Shown here one piece after another: positions 12,998 through 22,230 of a DNA stretch of 42,102 nucleotides. The notes under the pieces are model-generated. The model was not told the origin of the DNA, searched no databases, and worked only from the letters and a program-made list of their open reading frames with translations. The translations under genes and the position numbers were made by a program. Within the stretch, counting starts at the first letter, position 1. Every line of letters begins with the position of its first letter. This DNA is from Pseudolabrys sp. (GTDB taxonomy: Bacteria; Pseudomonadota; Alphaproteobacteria; Rhizobiales; Xanthobacteraceae): positions 1 through 42,102 of the forward strand of contig JAICMO010000007.1 in assembly GCA_025929185.1 (NCBI GenBank), in the 5' to 3' direction.

Positions 12998-13738
12998 ATG
13001 ACAGATCGCTCATCGAGCTATACCTACCCGCCGCTCGATACCCTGAAGCCGGTCGCTGAAAATATCTGGATCGTCGACGGCCCTCTCATCTCGTTCGGGC
13101 CGCGCTGGCTCAGAATGCCGTTCCCGACCCGAATGACCGTGCTGCGGCTTGCCGGCGGCCTGCTGGTCCATTCACCCACACCCTTGACGCCCGCCCTCAC
13201 AAAGGAAATCGAGGCGGCCGGACCGGTACGCTGGATCGTGGGGCCGAACCGGATTCATTACTGGTGGACGCCCGATTGGCGCGCCGCCTTTCCACGCGCA
13301 AAGATTTACATGGCGCCGCGCGTCAAGGAGCAAGCGGGCGCCCGCATCGATTTCGATTTTTCTCCCCTTGAGGCATCGAGCGGCTACCCCTGGGATTCGG
13401 AAGTCATCACCCTTCCGATCGCCGGCAATTACATGACGGAAGTCGAATTCTTCCACCGCGCCAGCCGGACGCTTGTACTCACGGACCTCATCGAAAATTT
13501 TGAGCCGCACAAGCTCTCGCTGTTCATGCGCATGTTGACGCGCTTCGGCGGCGTGCGAGACCCGGATGGTCAGATGCCGCGCGACATGCGGGTAACGTTT
13601 CCCCGGCAAGCGCTGAAAGCGGCCGTGCAAACCATGATCGGTTGGCAACCCGACCGGATCATCCTTGCGCACGGGCGGTGGTACGAAAAAGATGGCGTGG
13701 CCGAATTGCGCCGCGCGTTCCGCTGGCTTCTCGATTGA
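12998..13738 (+). CDS. DUF4336-like protein (metallo-beta-lactamase-fold related)
   Basis: ENIWIVDGPLISFGPRWLRMPFPTRMTVLRLAGGLLVHSPTPLT...; IVGPNRIHYWW...; ILAHGRWYEKDG. Confidence 0.7.
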   Translation: MTDRSSSYTYPPLDTLKPVAENIWIVDGPLISFGPRWLRMPFPTRMTVLRLAGGLLVHSPTPLTPALTKEIEAAGPVRWIVGPNRIHYWWTPDWRAAFPRAKIYMAPRVKEQAGARIDFDFSPLEASSGYPWDSEVITLPIAGNYMTEVEFFHRASRTLVLTDLIENFEPHKLSLFMRMLTRFGGVRDPDGQMPRDMRVTFPRQALKAAVQTMIGWQPDRIILAHGRWYEKDGVAELRRAFRWLLD

Positions 13739-13750
13739 ACTGACTTGGTG

Positions 13751-14551
13751 TCACTTGTGGATCGATAAATCGGTGATTGTCGGATTTTTTCCCGACAAGG
13801 AATTGTCCGGATTCCATTCGTAATTGAGCGTCTCAAACCGCATCGAGCGCGCGTCGACCATCAGCAATCTCCCGAGCAATCCCTCGCCAAAGCCAACGAT
13901 CTCGCGGATCGCCTCCAGCGCCATCATCGAGCCGAGAATGCCGGGTAATGCGCCGAGAATGCCCGCTTCCGAACACGCCGGGATAGCGCCGGGCGGCGGC
14001 GGCTCGGGAAAAAGGCAGCGATAGGTCGGGTTGGGTTTTCCGTCCGAGTGCTTCTCGTGCGCGCGGATCGTGGTGAGCGTTCCGTCGAAGGTGCCGACGG
14101 CGGCGGTGATCAGCGGCCGTTTCGCGAAGTAGCAAGCATCCGACACGAGATAGCGCGTGGCGAAATTGTCGCAGCCGTCCAGAACAAGATCATAGCGCGC
14201 AATCAAATCGAGCGCGTTTTCGGCTGTGAGGCGGACCGCGTGCGTTTCGACCGCAACGTGCGGATTGAGCCGCGCGACAGCCGCCGCCGCGCTTTCAACT
14301 TTTTCGCTGCCGATATCGCCGGTCGCGAAGATGATCTGCCGCTGCAAGTTCGACAGCGAAACCTTGTCGTCGTCGACAATGCCGAGCGCGCCGACGCCCG
14401 CCGCCGCTAAATAAAGCAGCGCCGGCGCGCCAAGCCCGCCCGTGCCGACCACCAGCACACGCGCGCGCTTGAGCGCCGCCTGCCCGGCCCCGCCCACTTC
14501 GCGCAACACGATGTGGCGCGCATAACGCTCCAGTTCTTCCTTTTCCAGCAT
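13751..14551 (-). CDS. moeB: MoeB/ThiF-family sulfur-carrier adenylyltransferase
   Basis: RYARHIVLREVGGAGQAALKRARVLVVGTGGLGAPALLYLAAAGVG, DGCDNFATRYLVSDAC, YRCLFPEPPPPGAIPACSEAGILGALPGILGSMMALEAI. Confidence 0.9.
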   Translation of the reverse strand: MLEKEELERYARHIVLREVGGAGQAALKRARVLVVGTGGLGAPALLYLAAAGVGALGIVDDDKVSLSNLQRQIIFATGDIGSEKVESAAAAVARLNPHVAVETHAVRLTAENALDLIARYDLVLDGCDNFATRYLVSDACYFAKRPLITAAVGTFDGTLTTIRAHEKHSDGKPNPTYRCLFPEPPPPGAIPACSEAGILGALPGILGSMMALEAIREIVGFGEGLLGRLLMVDARSMRFETLNYEWNPDNSLSGKNPTITDLSIHK

Positions 14552-14678
14552 CGGTGCAACCCTATGACAGCAAACACATTTTGCCTAGCGGCCTGTCCCC
14601 TATGGCCACGCTGTGAATGATGGGAGCGATTTCCGTCTCGTCTTGCGCCGCTCTAATGCTCAGCTAGGCTCATTCTGG

Positions 14679-16151
14679 ATGGCTGGATCCTTCCTGATGC
14701 GTTCTGCTGCCGCGGCCACGCTGCTTGCGCTGTTGCTCGCCGCCGTTTCGGCGCACGCACAACAGACTCCGCCGGGCGTCATTCCGCCGCCCGTACAGGC
14801 GGACGGAACGCCGGTTGCATCGGAAAGCAAAAAAGAAGCGACAGCGAAGGCCGCAGCCAAGCCGCGCGCCAAGGTAAAGACCGCAAAGACCGTCACCGCA
14901 AAGCGAAAAGCCGGCGATGCGGAGCGCAAACAGATTGAGGGCAGTAGCGACCTGCTCCCCGATATTCCGCACGATGAGCAGCTTGCCATTCAATCGGCGC
15001 TGATGTGGGCCGGCGATCTTGCGAGCTCTGCGAGCGGCGACGACGCCATGCGCGAAGCGGTCAAGACCTTTCAAAAGCGAAAAAGATACAAAGTGACGGG
15101 CACGCTGACCGACGCGGAGCGCGCCGAGCTCGTCGCCGCCGCGAAAGAACGGGAAGCCGAATACGGCTGGCGCGTCGTGATCGATCCCGCCACCGGCGTC
15201 CGCATGGGCCTGCCGACCAGGATGGTGCCGCATGCGCGGCCGGATGGCACCGGCACCCGCTGGTCGTCCACGCACGGCGAAGTTCAGGTTGCGACGTTCC
15301 GCGTGAAAACAGGTCGCGTCACGCTTTCGGCATTGTTCGAGCAAGAGAAAAAGAAAGCATCGCGCCGTATCGAGTCGAGCGCCCTGCGTGACGACTCCTT
15401 TTCGATCAGCGGCACGCAAGGCCTGAAAGACTTTTCGGTCCGCGCGCAGATGCGCGACGGCGAAATTCGCGGTTATACGATTCTATACGACCAGATGATG
15501 GAAACGATCGTTTCGCCGGTCGCGACCGCGATGGCGAGCACGTTCTCGCCCTTCGCGACGCGCAAGGCGCCACTCGCCGCGCCGGCGCGCAAGGTTCAAT
15601 ACGGCAGCGGCGTTGTGGTCGGCAGCGACGGATATGTCCTGACCGACCGCCGCAACACGGAGAATTGCCAGGTGATCGTGGCGGCCGGCATCGGCGACGC
15701 CGAGCCGATTGCGGAAGATGGCGAGGGCGGCATTGCCCTGCTGCGCGTCTACGGCGCGCATGGGCTTCAGCCTCTTTCGTTTTCGCGGCCATTACAGCAA
15801 AGCGCGCTGACGCTTGTCGGCATCCCCGATCCCCAGGAGCAGGACGGCGGCGGCAAGCCGGCCGAGATCAAGGCGCGGCTTGTAGGCGAGAACGAGATCG
15901 AGCTGCGCGATTCGATTCCGATCGCCGGCTTTTCCGGCGCGGCAGCAATCGGTCGCGACGGGCACGCGCTCGGCATGGTCGAAACACGCGGCGCCGTGCT
16001 GGCCAGCACCCGTCCCGCTTTGCCGCCGCTGCGGCTCGTAGGGGCGGATGCAATTCGGAAGTTTCTTGAAAGTAATAACGTGCCGCTCGCTACGACATCC
16101 GGCGCCGAGGCGAAGGCGTCAATCGTGCGCGTGATTTGCGTACGGAAGTAG
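14679..16151 (+). CDS. Exported peptidoglycan-binding / trypsin-like domain protein, probably catalytically degenerate
   Basis: Signal-like MAGSFLMRSAAAATLLALLLAAVSAHA; PG-binding-like region (AIQSALMWAGD...FQKRKRYKVTGTLTDAERAEL); protease-like GSGVVVGSDGYVLTDRRNTENC...IALLRV...GFSGAAAIGRDG. Upstream start at 14613 also possible. Confidence 0.75.
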   Translation: MAGSFLMRSAAAATLLALLLAAVSAHAQQTPPGVIPPPVQADGTPVASESKKEATAKAAAKPRAKVKTAKTVTAKRKAGDAERKQIEGSSDLLPDIPHDEQLAIQSALMWAGDLASSASGDDAMREAVKTFQKRKRYKVTGTLTDAERAELVAAAKEREAEYGWRVVIDPATGVRMGLPTRMVPHARPDGTGTRWSSTHGEVQVATFRVKTGRVTLSALFEQEKKKASRRIESSALRDDSFSISGTQGLKDFSVRAQMRDGEIRGYTILYDQMMETIVSPVATAMASTFSPFATRKAPLAAPARKVQYGSGVVVGSDGYVLTDRRNTENCQVIVAAGIGDAEPIAEDGEGGIALLRVYGAHGLQPLSFSRPLQQSALTLVGIPDPQEQDGGGKPAEIKARLVGENEIELRDSIPIAGFSGAAAIGRDGHALGMVETRGAVLASTRPALPPLRLVGADAIRKFLESNNVPLATTSGAEAKASIVRVICVRK

Positions 16152-16211
16152 CACCGTCATCCTGACGTGGCCGCGAAGCTACGCGCTCCTCAAAGACGAC
16201 GACGAACAAAC

Positions 16212-16985
16212 TCACTTATTCTTCCACTGCGGCTTGCGCTTTTCGATGAAGGCTTTCATGCCTTCCTTCTGATCTTCCGTCGCGAACAGCGAATGGAAGA
16301 CACGCCGCTCGAAGCGGATGCCTTCCGCGAGCGGCACCTCGAACGCGCGGTTCGCCGCTTCCTTGGCAAGCAGCATCGAAGGCAGCGACATGCCGGCAAT
16401 CGCCTCCGCCGTCTTCATCGCTTCATCCATCAGGCTCGCAAGTGGAACGACACGCGCGACGAGATTGGATCGCTCGGCTTCCCCCGCATCCATCATGCGG
16501 CCGGTGAGAACCATCTCCATCGCCTTGGCTTTGCCGACGGCACGTATCAGACGCTGCGTGCCGCCGATCCCGGGGATGACGCCGATCTTGATCTCCGGCT
16601 GGCCGAACTTCGCGTTGTCCGCGGCGATGATGATGTCGCACATCATCGCCAGTTCACAGCCGCCGCCAAGCGCGAAGCCGGCAACGGCCGCGATCACCGG
16701 CTTGCGGGCACGCGCGGCCTCGTCCCAGTCGCCGGCGAAGTTGCCCATCAGCGCTTCGTTGTAGGTCTTGTCCGCCATCTCCTTGATGTCGGCGCCGGCG
16801 GCGAATGCCTTTTCGCTGCCCGTGATGATCATGCAGCCGATCGCCGCATCCGCGTCGAATTTCTTGATCGCGTCGCCGAGTTCCGCCTTTAGCTTGAGAT
16901 TGAGCGCGTTGAGCGCATCCGGCCGGTTAAGCCGAATGATGCCGACCCGGCCTTTGCTTTCGACAAGAATGTGCTCATAGCTCAT
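16212..16985 (-). CDS. Enoyl-CoA hydratase
   Basis: Crotonase fold: [85 protein letters not shown]. Confidence 0.93.
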   Translation of the reverse strand: MSYEHILVESKGRVGIIRLNRPDALNALNLKLKAELGDAIKKFDADAAIGCMIITGSEKAFAAGADIKEMADKTYNEALMGNFAGDWDEAARARKPVIAAVAGFALGGGCELAMMCDIIIAADNAKFGQPEIKIGVIPGIGGTQRLIRAVGKAKAMEMVLTGRMMDAGEAERSNLVARVVPLASLMDEAMKTAEAIAGMSLPSMLLAKEAANRAFEVPLAEGIRFERRVFHSLFATEDQKEGMKAFIEKRKPQWKNK

Positions 16986-17022
16986 GATGATTTCTCCGGC
17001 TCAGGTGGCGATCGTGGCTATT

Positions 17023-17112
17023 TTGTCATGGCCGGGCTTGTCCCGGCCATCCCGCTCAGGAGCGCACATGCCTTCCTAAGCGAGATCGCCGGGACAAGCC
17101 CGGCGATGACAA
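17023..17112. repeat. Palindromic repeat family C
   Basis: TTGTCATGGCCGGGCTTGTCCCGGCCATC...CCTAAGCGAGATCGCCGGGACAAGCCCGGCGATGACAA. Confidence 0.9.
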
Positions 17113-17118
17113 ATTGAA

Positions 17119-18096
17119 TCATTTCTGGCAACTCGGGCAATAAAACGTCGAGCGCCCCTGCTGCACGATGCGCTTGATCTTGCCCTTGCAACCCCGCGTC
17201 GGACACGGCTTGCCCTCGCGATCGTAAACAAGAAAGTGGTGCTGAAAGTCGCCGAGCGACCCGTCGGCGCGGCGATGATCGCGCAAGGAGGAGCCGCCGG
17301 CCTCGATCGCGTCGTTGAGCACGGCCTTGATCGCGTCAACGAGCGCTGTAGCGCGCTCGTTCGGCTTGCCGTTGCGATCTGCAATCGAGGAGGCAACGCG
17401 TTTCGGCGACAGCCGCGCCCGAAACAGCGCCTCGCAGACATAAATGTTGCCGAGGCCGGCAACGACGCGTTGATCGCTCAGCGCCGCCTTTAGCGATGTC
17501 TTCTTTCCCGCGCAGGCTTTGGCGAGCATCGCCGCGTCGAATTCGTTGCCAAGCGGCTCCGGCCCCAAATTGCGCAACAAGGGTTCGGCGTCGAGCTTTT
17601 TGCGCGGCACGAGCTTCATCGAGCCGAAGCGGCGGGGGTCGTTGAACGTCACCACCGCGCCGTTCGACATGTGAAACACGACATGGTCGTGCGACGCGCT
17701 CTTCGAGCGCTCGTGATAGTAGGAGCCGGGGGTTCGGTGGCCGTCATCCTGAGGCGCCGGCTGCAAGCCGCCCTCGAAGGACGGCGTCGTCCTTCGAGGC
17801 TCGCGACCTGCGGTCGCTCGCGCCTCAGGACGACGATCTTGTTCCTTCCCGACACGGAACGAGCCCGACATGCCGAGATGCATCAGCAGCACGTCGCCCG
17901 ACGACAAATCGGCGAGCAGATATTTCGCGCGCCGGCCGAGACCTTCGACAGTCTTGCCCTCGATGAGTTTCTCGAAGTCGCGGGCGATCGGCCATCGCAG
18001 CCCGCGGTGGCGCACCTCGACCCTGGCGATGCGAGCGCCTTCCATCGCCGGCTCAAGGCCACGGCGCACGGTTTCGACTTCGGGAAGTTCGGGCAT
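17119..18096 (-). CDS. mutM: Formamidopyrimidine-DNA glycosylase MutM (Fpg) containing an in-frame palindromic-repeat insertion
   Basis: [17 protein letters not shown]-terminus, [28 protein letters not shown]-terminal zinc finger [28 protein letters not shown]. Confidence 0.95.
   Translation of the reverse strand: MPELPEVETVRRGLEPAMEGARIARVEVRHRGLRWPIARDFEKLIEGKTVEGLGRRAKYLLADLSSGDVLLMHLGMSGSFRVGKEQDRRPEARATAGREPRRTTPSFEGGLQPAPQDDGHRTPGSYYHERSKSASHDHVVFHMSNGAVVTFNDPRRFGSMKLVPRKKLDAEPLLRNLGPEPLGNEFDAAMLAKACAGKKTSLKAALSDQRVVAGLGNIYVCEALFRARLSPKRVASSIADRNGKPNERATALVDAIKAVLNDAIEAGGSSLRDHRRADGSLGDFQHHFLVYDREGKPCPTRGCKGKIKRIVQQGRSTFYCPSCQK
17741..17836. repeat. Family A palindromic repeat inserted in frame within mutM
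   Basis: CCGTCATCCTGAGGCGCCGGCTGCAAGCCGCCCTCGAAGGACGGCGTCGTCCTTCGAGGCTCGCGACCTGCGGTCGCTCGCGCCTCAGGACGACGAT; resembles intergenic family A copies. Confidence 0.8.
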
Positions 18097-18100
18097 GCGC

Positions 18101-18198
18101 ACCTCATCCTGAGGAGCCCGCAAAGCGGGCGTCTCGAAGGATGAGGTGCGTCAATCCTCATGGTTCGAGACGGCGCTTCGCGCCTCCTCACCATGAGG
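18101..18198. repeat. Two adjacent palindromic repeats (family A, then CCTCATGGTTCGAGACGGCGCTTCGCGCCTCCTCACCATGAGG) between mutM and ubiE
   Basis: ACCTCATCCTGAGGAGCCCGCAAAGCGGGCGTCTCGAAGGATGAGGT at 18101-18147 and the second hairpin at 18156-18198. Confidence 0.9.
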
Positions 18199-18279
18199 GC
18201 TGACGGGCCGCGCGCAGCAGACATAGCGCCCCCGCGCCCTTCGCGCTATGGTCCTGCCTGCAAAGGAGAATTGGCCATC

Positions 18280-19056
18280 GTGCCCGCCAGCAAAAGCAAG
18301 CGTCCGGCCAAGCGAACGCACTTCGGCAGCAAGACCGTCGGCCTCGATGAAAAGCAGGGGCTGGTGGACGGCGTCTTTCATTCGGTCGCCCGCCGCTACG
18401 ATCTGATGAACGACCTGATGTCGGGCGGCCTGCACCGCGCCTGGAAGGACGCGCTGGTTGCCGCCGTCAACCCGCCGCGCTCGGACAAGCCCTTCGCGCT
18501 GCTCGATCTTGCGGGCGGCACGGGGGATGTCGCCTTCCGTGTGACGGATGCAGGCGGCTCCGGCACGCGAGTCACGGTTTGCGACATCAACGCCGGGATG
18601 CTCGCCGTCGGTCGCGAGCGCGCGATCGTGAACGGCCGTGACAGCGTGGTGACGTTCGCGCAAGGCAACGCCGAAGAACTTACCTACGCGGATCGCAGCT
18701 TCGATTGCGTCACCATCGCTTTCGGCATCCGCAACGTGCCGCGCATCGAGCGCGCGCTCGCAGAAGCGCATCGCGTCTTGAAGATCGGCGGGCGTTTCCT
18801 CTGCCTCGAGTTTTCGTCAGTCGATGTGCCCGGCTTCGACAAGCTGTACGAGCTTTATTCGTTCAACGTCATTCCCGCAATCGGCCGCGCCGTGACAGGT
18901 GACCGGGACGCCTATCAGTATCTCGTCGAATCGATCCGCAGGTTTCCCAAACCAAAAGTTTTCGCGCAGATGATCGAAGCCGCCGGATTCCGCCGCGTGT
19001 CGTTCAAGCCGATGACCGGCGGCGTGGTCGTGCTGCATTCGGGGTGGAAACTGTGA
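18280..19056 (+). CDS. ubiE: Ubiquinone/menaquinone biosynthesis C-methyltransferase UbiE
   Basis: [100 protein letters not shown] start with AGGAG about 11 nt upstream. Confidence 0.95.
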   Translation: MPASKSKRPAKRTHFGSKTVGLDEKQGLVDGVFHSVARRYDLMNDLMSGGLHRAWKDALVAAVNPPRSDKPFALLDLAGGTGDVAFRVTDAGGSGTRVTVCDINAGMLAVGRERAIVNGRDSVVTFAQGNAEELTYADRSFDCVTIAFGIRNVPRIERALAEAHRVLKIGGRFLCLEFSSVDVPGFDKLYELYSFNVIPAIGRAVTGDRDAYQYLVESIRRFPKPKVFAQMIEAAGFRRVSFKPMTGGVVVLHSGWKL

Positions 19057-19073
19057 CAAGCGATCCAAACCAC

Positions 19074-19177
19074 GTCATTCCGGGGCGCGAGCGCAGCTCG
19101 GGAACCCGGAATCCAGGGGCGATACAGCAAATGGCTCTGGATTCCGGGTTCCGGCCTCCGGCCGGCCCCGGAATGAC
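19074..19177. repeat. Palindromic repeat family B between ubiE and ubiB
   Basis: GTCATTCCGGGGCGCGAGC...CCCGGAATCCAG...CTGGATTCCGGGTT...CCCCGGAATGAC. Confidence 0.9.
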
Positions 19178-19183
19178 GAAAAA

Positions 19184-20755
19184 ATGATCTCCGGCCTTTC
19201 CCACCTCGCGCGTCTCGCCCGCGCCGGTTTTGTGTTTGCGCGCGAAGGCGTGTTCGCGCTGGTCGACACGCGGATGCTGCCGTTGCCCGCGAAGGCAGCC
19301 ATCGCTTTCGCGCGCCTGTTCGAGCGGCCGAGCGCGCGCTCCGGTCATGGCAGGCTTTCCGCCGCGCTCACCCGCCTCGGGCCGACCTACGTCAAGCTCG
19401 GGCAATTTCTGGCGACGCGCGCCGACGTTGTCGGCCCGGTGATCGCGCGCGATCTGGAAAGCTTGCAAGACAAGATGGCGCCGTTCCCGCAGGCCGACGC
19501 GGAAGCCGCTATCATGGCCGCATTCGATAAGCCGCTCTCAAGCGTGTACCTGACGTTCGGCCCGGCGGTCGCCGCCGCCTCCATCGCGCAAGTGCACCGC
19601 GCCGAAGTCGAAGAGAACGGCGAGCGCAAAACCGTGGCCGTAAAAGTGCTGCGCCCCGGCATCGAGCGGCGCTTCAAATCCGAGCTCGCCAGCTTCTTCT
19701 TTATCGCGCGGCTTGCCGAGAATTGGTCGGCGGAAGCGCGCCGGCTGCGGCTGATCGAAGTCGTCGCCACGCTCGCCCGCTCGGTCGCCATCGAAATGGA
19801 TTTCCGTCTGGAAGCAGCGGCGCTCTCCGAAATGGAGGAGAACACGCGCGAAGATCCCGACTTCCGCGTCCCCGCGGTCGACTGGAATCGCACCGCGCGC
19901 GAAGTGCTGACGCTCGAATGGATCGAGGCAACGCCGCTCAACGATCATGCGACGCTCGCAGTCAAAGGCCACGATCTGCCGACGCTCGGCCGCAAGGTGA
20001 TCCAGAGCTTCCTCCGCCACGCGCTGCGCGACGGCTTTTTCCATGCCGACATGCATCCGGGCAATCTGTTTGTCGACGATGCCGGCAATCTCGTCGCCGT
20101 CGACTTCGGCATCATGGGGCGGCTCGGGCCGAAGGAGCGCCGTTTCCTCGCGGAGATCCTGTTCGGCTTCATCACCCGCGACTATCAGCGCGTCGCCGAA
20201 GTGCACTTCGACGCCGGCTACGTGCCGCGCACTCACTCGGTGGAGAATTTCGCGCAAGCGATCCGCGCCATCGGCGAGCCGATCCATAACCGCACGGCGG
20301 AAGAAATCTCGATGGCGAAGTTGCTGATGCTGCTGTTCGAGGTGACGGGTCTGTTCGACATGCGCACGCGACCCGAGTTGCTGCTGCTGCAAAAGACGAT
20401 GGTCGTGGTCGAGGGCGTCGCCCGCGCGCTCGATCCGAAGCTCGACATGTGGAAGACCGCCGACCCGGTCGTGCGCGAATGGATCGGCCGCAAGCTTGGG
20501 CCGGTCGGCAAGGTCGAGGACGCAATCGAAGGCGCGGGCGAGATCGGCCGCTTCCTGGGCGACGTGCCGAGCCTGCTGATGCGCGCCGGCACGCTTACCG
20601 AGCAGATCGATACGGCCACCCGCGACGGCATCGTTTTGGCGCCGGAAACGGTTGTTGCGATCGGCGCAGCCGAGGCCAGGCGGAACCGCTGGCTCACAGC
20701 GGGGGTCTGGATCGGGGTTATCGTGTTGATCTGGATTGCTTTTTCAATGTATTGA
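19184..20755 (+). CDS. ubiB: Ubiquinone biosynthesis regulatory kinase-like protein UbiB
   Basis: LTRLGPTYVKLGQFLATRADVVG, AAASIAQVHRAEV, DGFFHADMHPGNLFVDDAGNLVAVDFGIMGRL, C-terminal TM segment. Confidence 0.96.
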   Translation: MISGLSHLARLARAGFVFAREGVFALVDTRMLPLPAKAAIAFARLFERPSARSGHGRLSAALTRLGPTYVKLGQFLATRADVVGPVIARDLESLQDKMAPFPQADAEAAIMAAFDKPLSSVYLTFGPAVAAASIAQVHRAEVEENGERKTVAVKVLRPGIERRFKSELASFFFIARLAENWSAEARRLRLIEVVATLARSVAIEMDFRLEAAALSEMEENTREDPDFRVPAVDWNRTAREVLTLEWIEATPLNDHATLAVKGHDLPTLGRKVIQSFLRHALRDGFFHADMHPGNLFVDDAGNLVAVDFGIMGRLGPKERRFLAEILFGFITRDYQRVAEVHFDAGYVPRTHSVENFAQAIRAIGEPIHNRTAEEISMAKLLMLLFEVTGLFDMRTRPELLLLQKTMVVVEGVARALDPKLDMWKTADPVVREWIGRKLGPVGKVEDAIEGAGEIGRFLGDVPSLLMRAGTLTEQIDTATRDGIVLAPETVVAIGAAEARRNRWLTAGVWIGVIVLIWIAFSMY

Positions 20756-20778
20756 TTGCAATGATTGCAATGCAATCA
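20753..20778. promoter_or_regulatory. Iterated repeat/palindrome TGATTGCAA-TGATTGCAA-TGCAATCA upstream of coaBC, candidate operator
   Basis: Tandem 9-mer TGATTGCAA x2 followed by inverted half TGCAATCA; 20762-20778 is a perfect palindrome TGATTGCA-A-TGCAATCA; ends 22 nt before the coaBC ATG. Confidence 0.6.
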
Positions 20779-20800
20779 CCGTTGCGGCACACTCTACCGC

Positions 20801-22219
20801 ATGGCCAGCATCACCATCCGCCAGCTCGACGAGGCGCTGAAAAAGAAACTGCGCCTGCGCGCCGCGCGCAACGGTCGCTCGATGGAAGATGAAGTGCGCA
20901 CGCTCTTGCGCGAGGCCGCCGATGAGATCGGCGGCGAAATTCCGCAAAAGGCCGCGCGGCCCGGCAAAGCTGCTTCCGCGCCACGACGCGCACCGATACC
21001 CGCAGCGGAAGGTGACAGGCGCGTGCTGCTCATCGTCGGCGGCGGCATCGCGGCTTACAAATCGCTCGATCTCGTCCGCCGCCTGAAAGAGCGTGACATT
21101 TTCGTGCGCTGCATTCTCACGAAAGCGGCGCAGGAATTCATCACGCCGCTCTCTGCTGGCACGATCACCGGCGAGCGCGTCTTCACCGATCTGTTCGACC
21201 CCGCGCATGAATTCGATGTCGGCCACATCCGGCTCGCGCGCGAATGCGACCTCATTGTTGTCGCACCCGCTACCGCGGACCTGATGGCGAAGCTCGCCGG
21301 CGGACGCGCCGACGATCTCGCGACCGCCGCGCTGCTGGCGACAAGCGCGACGGTGCTGCTCGCGCCGGCGATGAATCCGCACATGTGGAGCAACAAAGCG
21401 ACGCAGCGCAATTTCGCGCAGCTTGCCGCCGACGGATTCGAATTCGTCGGCCCCAACGAAGGCGAGATGGCGGAAGCAAACGAGCGCGGCGTCGGCCGCA
21501 TGGCCGAGCCGCTGGAGATCGCGGCCGTGGCCGAGCGTTTGCTCGCGCCGCAAACACTTGCGCTCGCCGGCAAGCATGTGCTCGTCACGTCGGGACCGAC
21601 GCACGAGCCGATCGATCCCGTGCGTTACATCGCCAACCGCTCGTCGGGCAAGCAGGGAAACGCCATCGCGCTTGCCGCCGCGCAAGCAGGCGCGCATGTC
21701 ACGTTGATATCCGGGCCGGTGAATCTGCTCGATCCCGCAGGCGCGTCCGTCATCAAGGTCGAGACCGCGCGCGAGATGTTGAAAGCGGTCGAGCGCGCGT
21801 TGCCGGCGGACGTCGCGATCTTTGCCGCCGCGGTCGCCGATTGGCGCGTGGCAAACGCCGGCGCGCAAAAAATCAAGAAGAAGGCAGGCCAAGCGACACC
21901 CGAATTGCCGCTCGTCGAAAATCCCGACATTCTTGCGACCATCGCGAAACGCAAATCGCAGCGTCCGAAGCTGGTGATCGGGTTTGCCGCCGAGACGGAA
22001 AATGTCGTCGCCAATGCGAAGGCGAAACTCGCGAGCAAAGGCTGCGACTGGATTCTGGCGAACGATGTTTCGCCCAAAACGGGCATCATGGGCGGCGACC
22101 GCAACACCATCACGCTGGTGACCGCGACAGCATCGGAAAATTGGCCGACGCAATCGAAGGAGGGCGTCGCACGGATGCTGGTGGAGCGGATTGCGAAGGA
22201 GATGGCACGGAATGACTGA
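20801..22219 (+). CDS. coaBC: FitA-like RHH domain fused to bifunctional phosphopantothenoylcysteine decarboxylase / phosphopantothenate-cysteine ligase
   Basis: N-terminal RHH MASITIRQLDEALKKKLRLRAARNGRSMEDEVRTLLREAADE; then CoaC (VLLIVGGGIAAYKSLDLVRRL, PAMNPHMWSNKATQRN) and CoaB (VTSGPTHEPIDPVRYIANRSSGKQGNAIA, KIKKKAGQATPELPLVENPDIL). Confidence 0.95.
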   Translation: MASITIRQLDEALKKKLRLRAARNGRSMEDEVRTLLREAADEIGGEIPQKAARPGKAASAPRRAPIPAAEGDRRVLLIVGGGIAAYKSLDLVRRLKERDIFVRCILTKAAQEFITPLSAGTITGERVFTDLFDPAHEFDVGHIRLARECDLIVVAPATADLMAKLAGGRADDLATAALLATSATVLLAPAMNPHMWSNKATQRNFAQLAADGFEFVGPNEGEMAEANERGVGRMAEPLEIAAVAERLLAPQTLALAGKHVLVTSGPTHEPIDPVRYIANRSSGKQGNAIALAAAQAGAHVTLISGPVNLLDPAGASVIKVETAREMLKAVERALPADVAIFAAAVADWRVANAGAQKIKKKAGQATPELPLVENPDILATIAKRKSQRPKLVIGFAAETENVVANAKAKLASKGCDWILANDVSPKTGIMGGDRNTITLVTATASENWPTQSKEGVARMLVERIAKEMARND

Positions 22220-22230
22220 TCGAGTGTTTA

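Noticed and set aside
20744-22153. 469-aa minus-strand ORF opposite coaBC
   Set aside because: Shadow ORF complementary to strongly supported CoaBC; His/Arg-rich with no recognisable domain.
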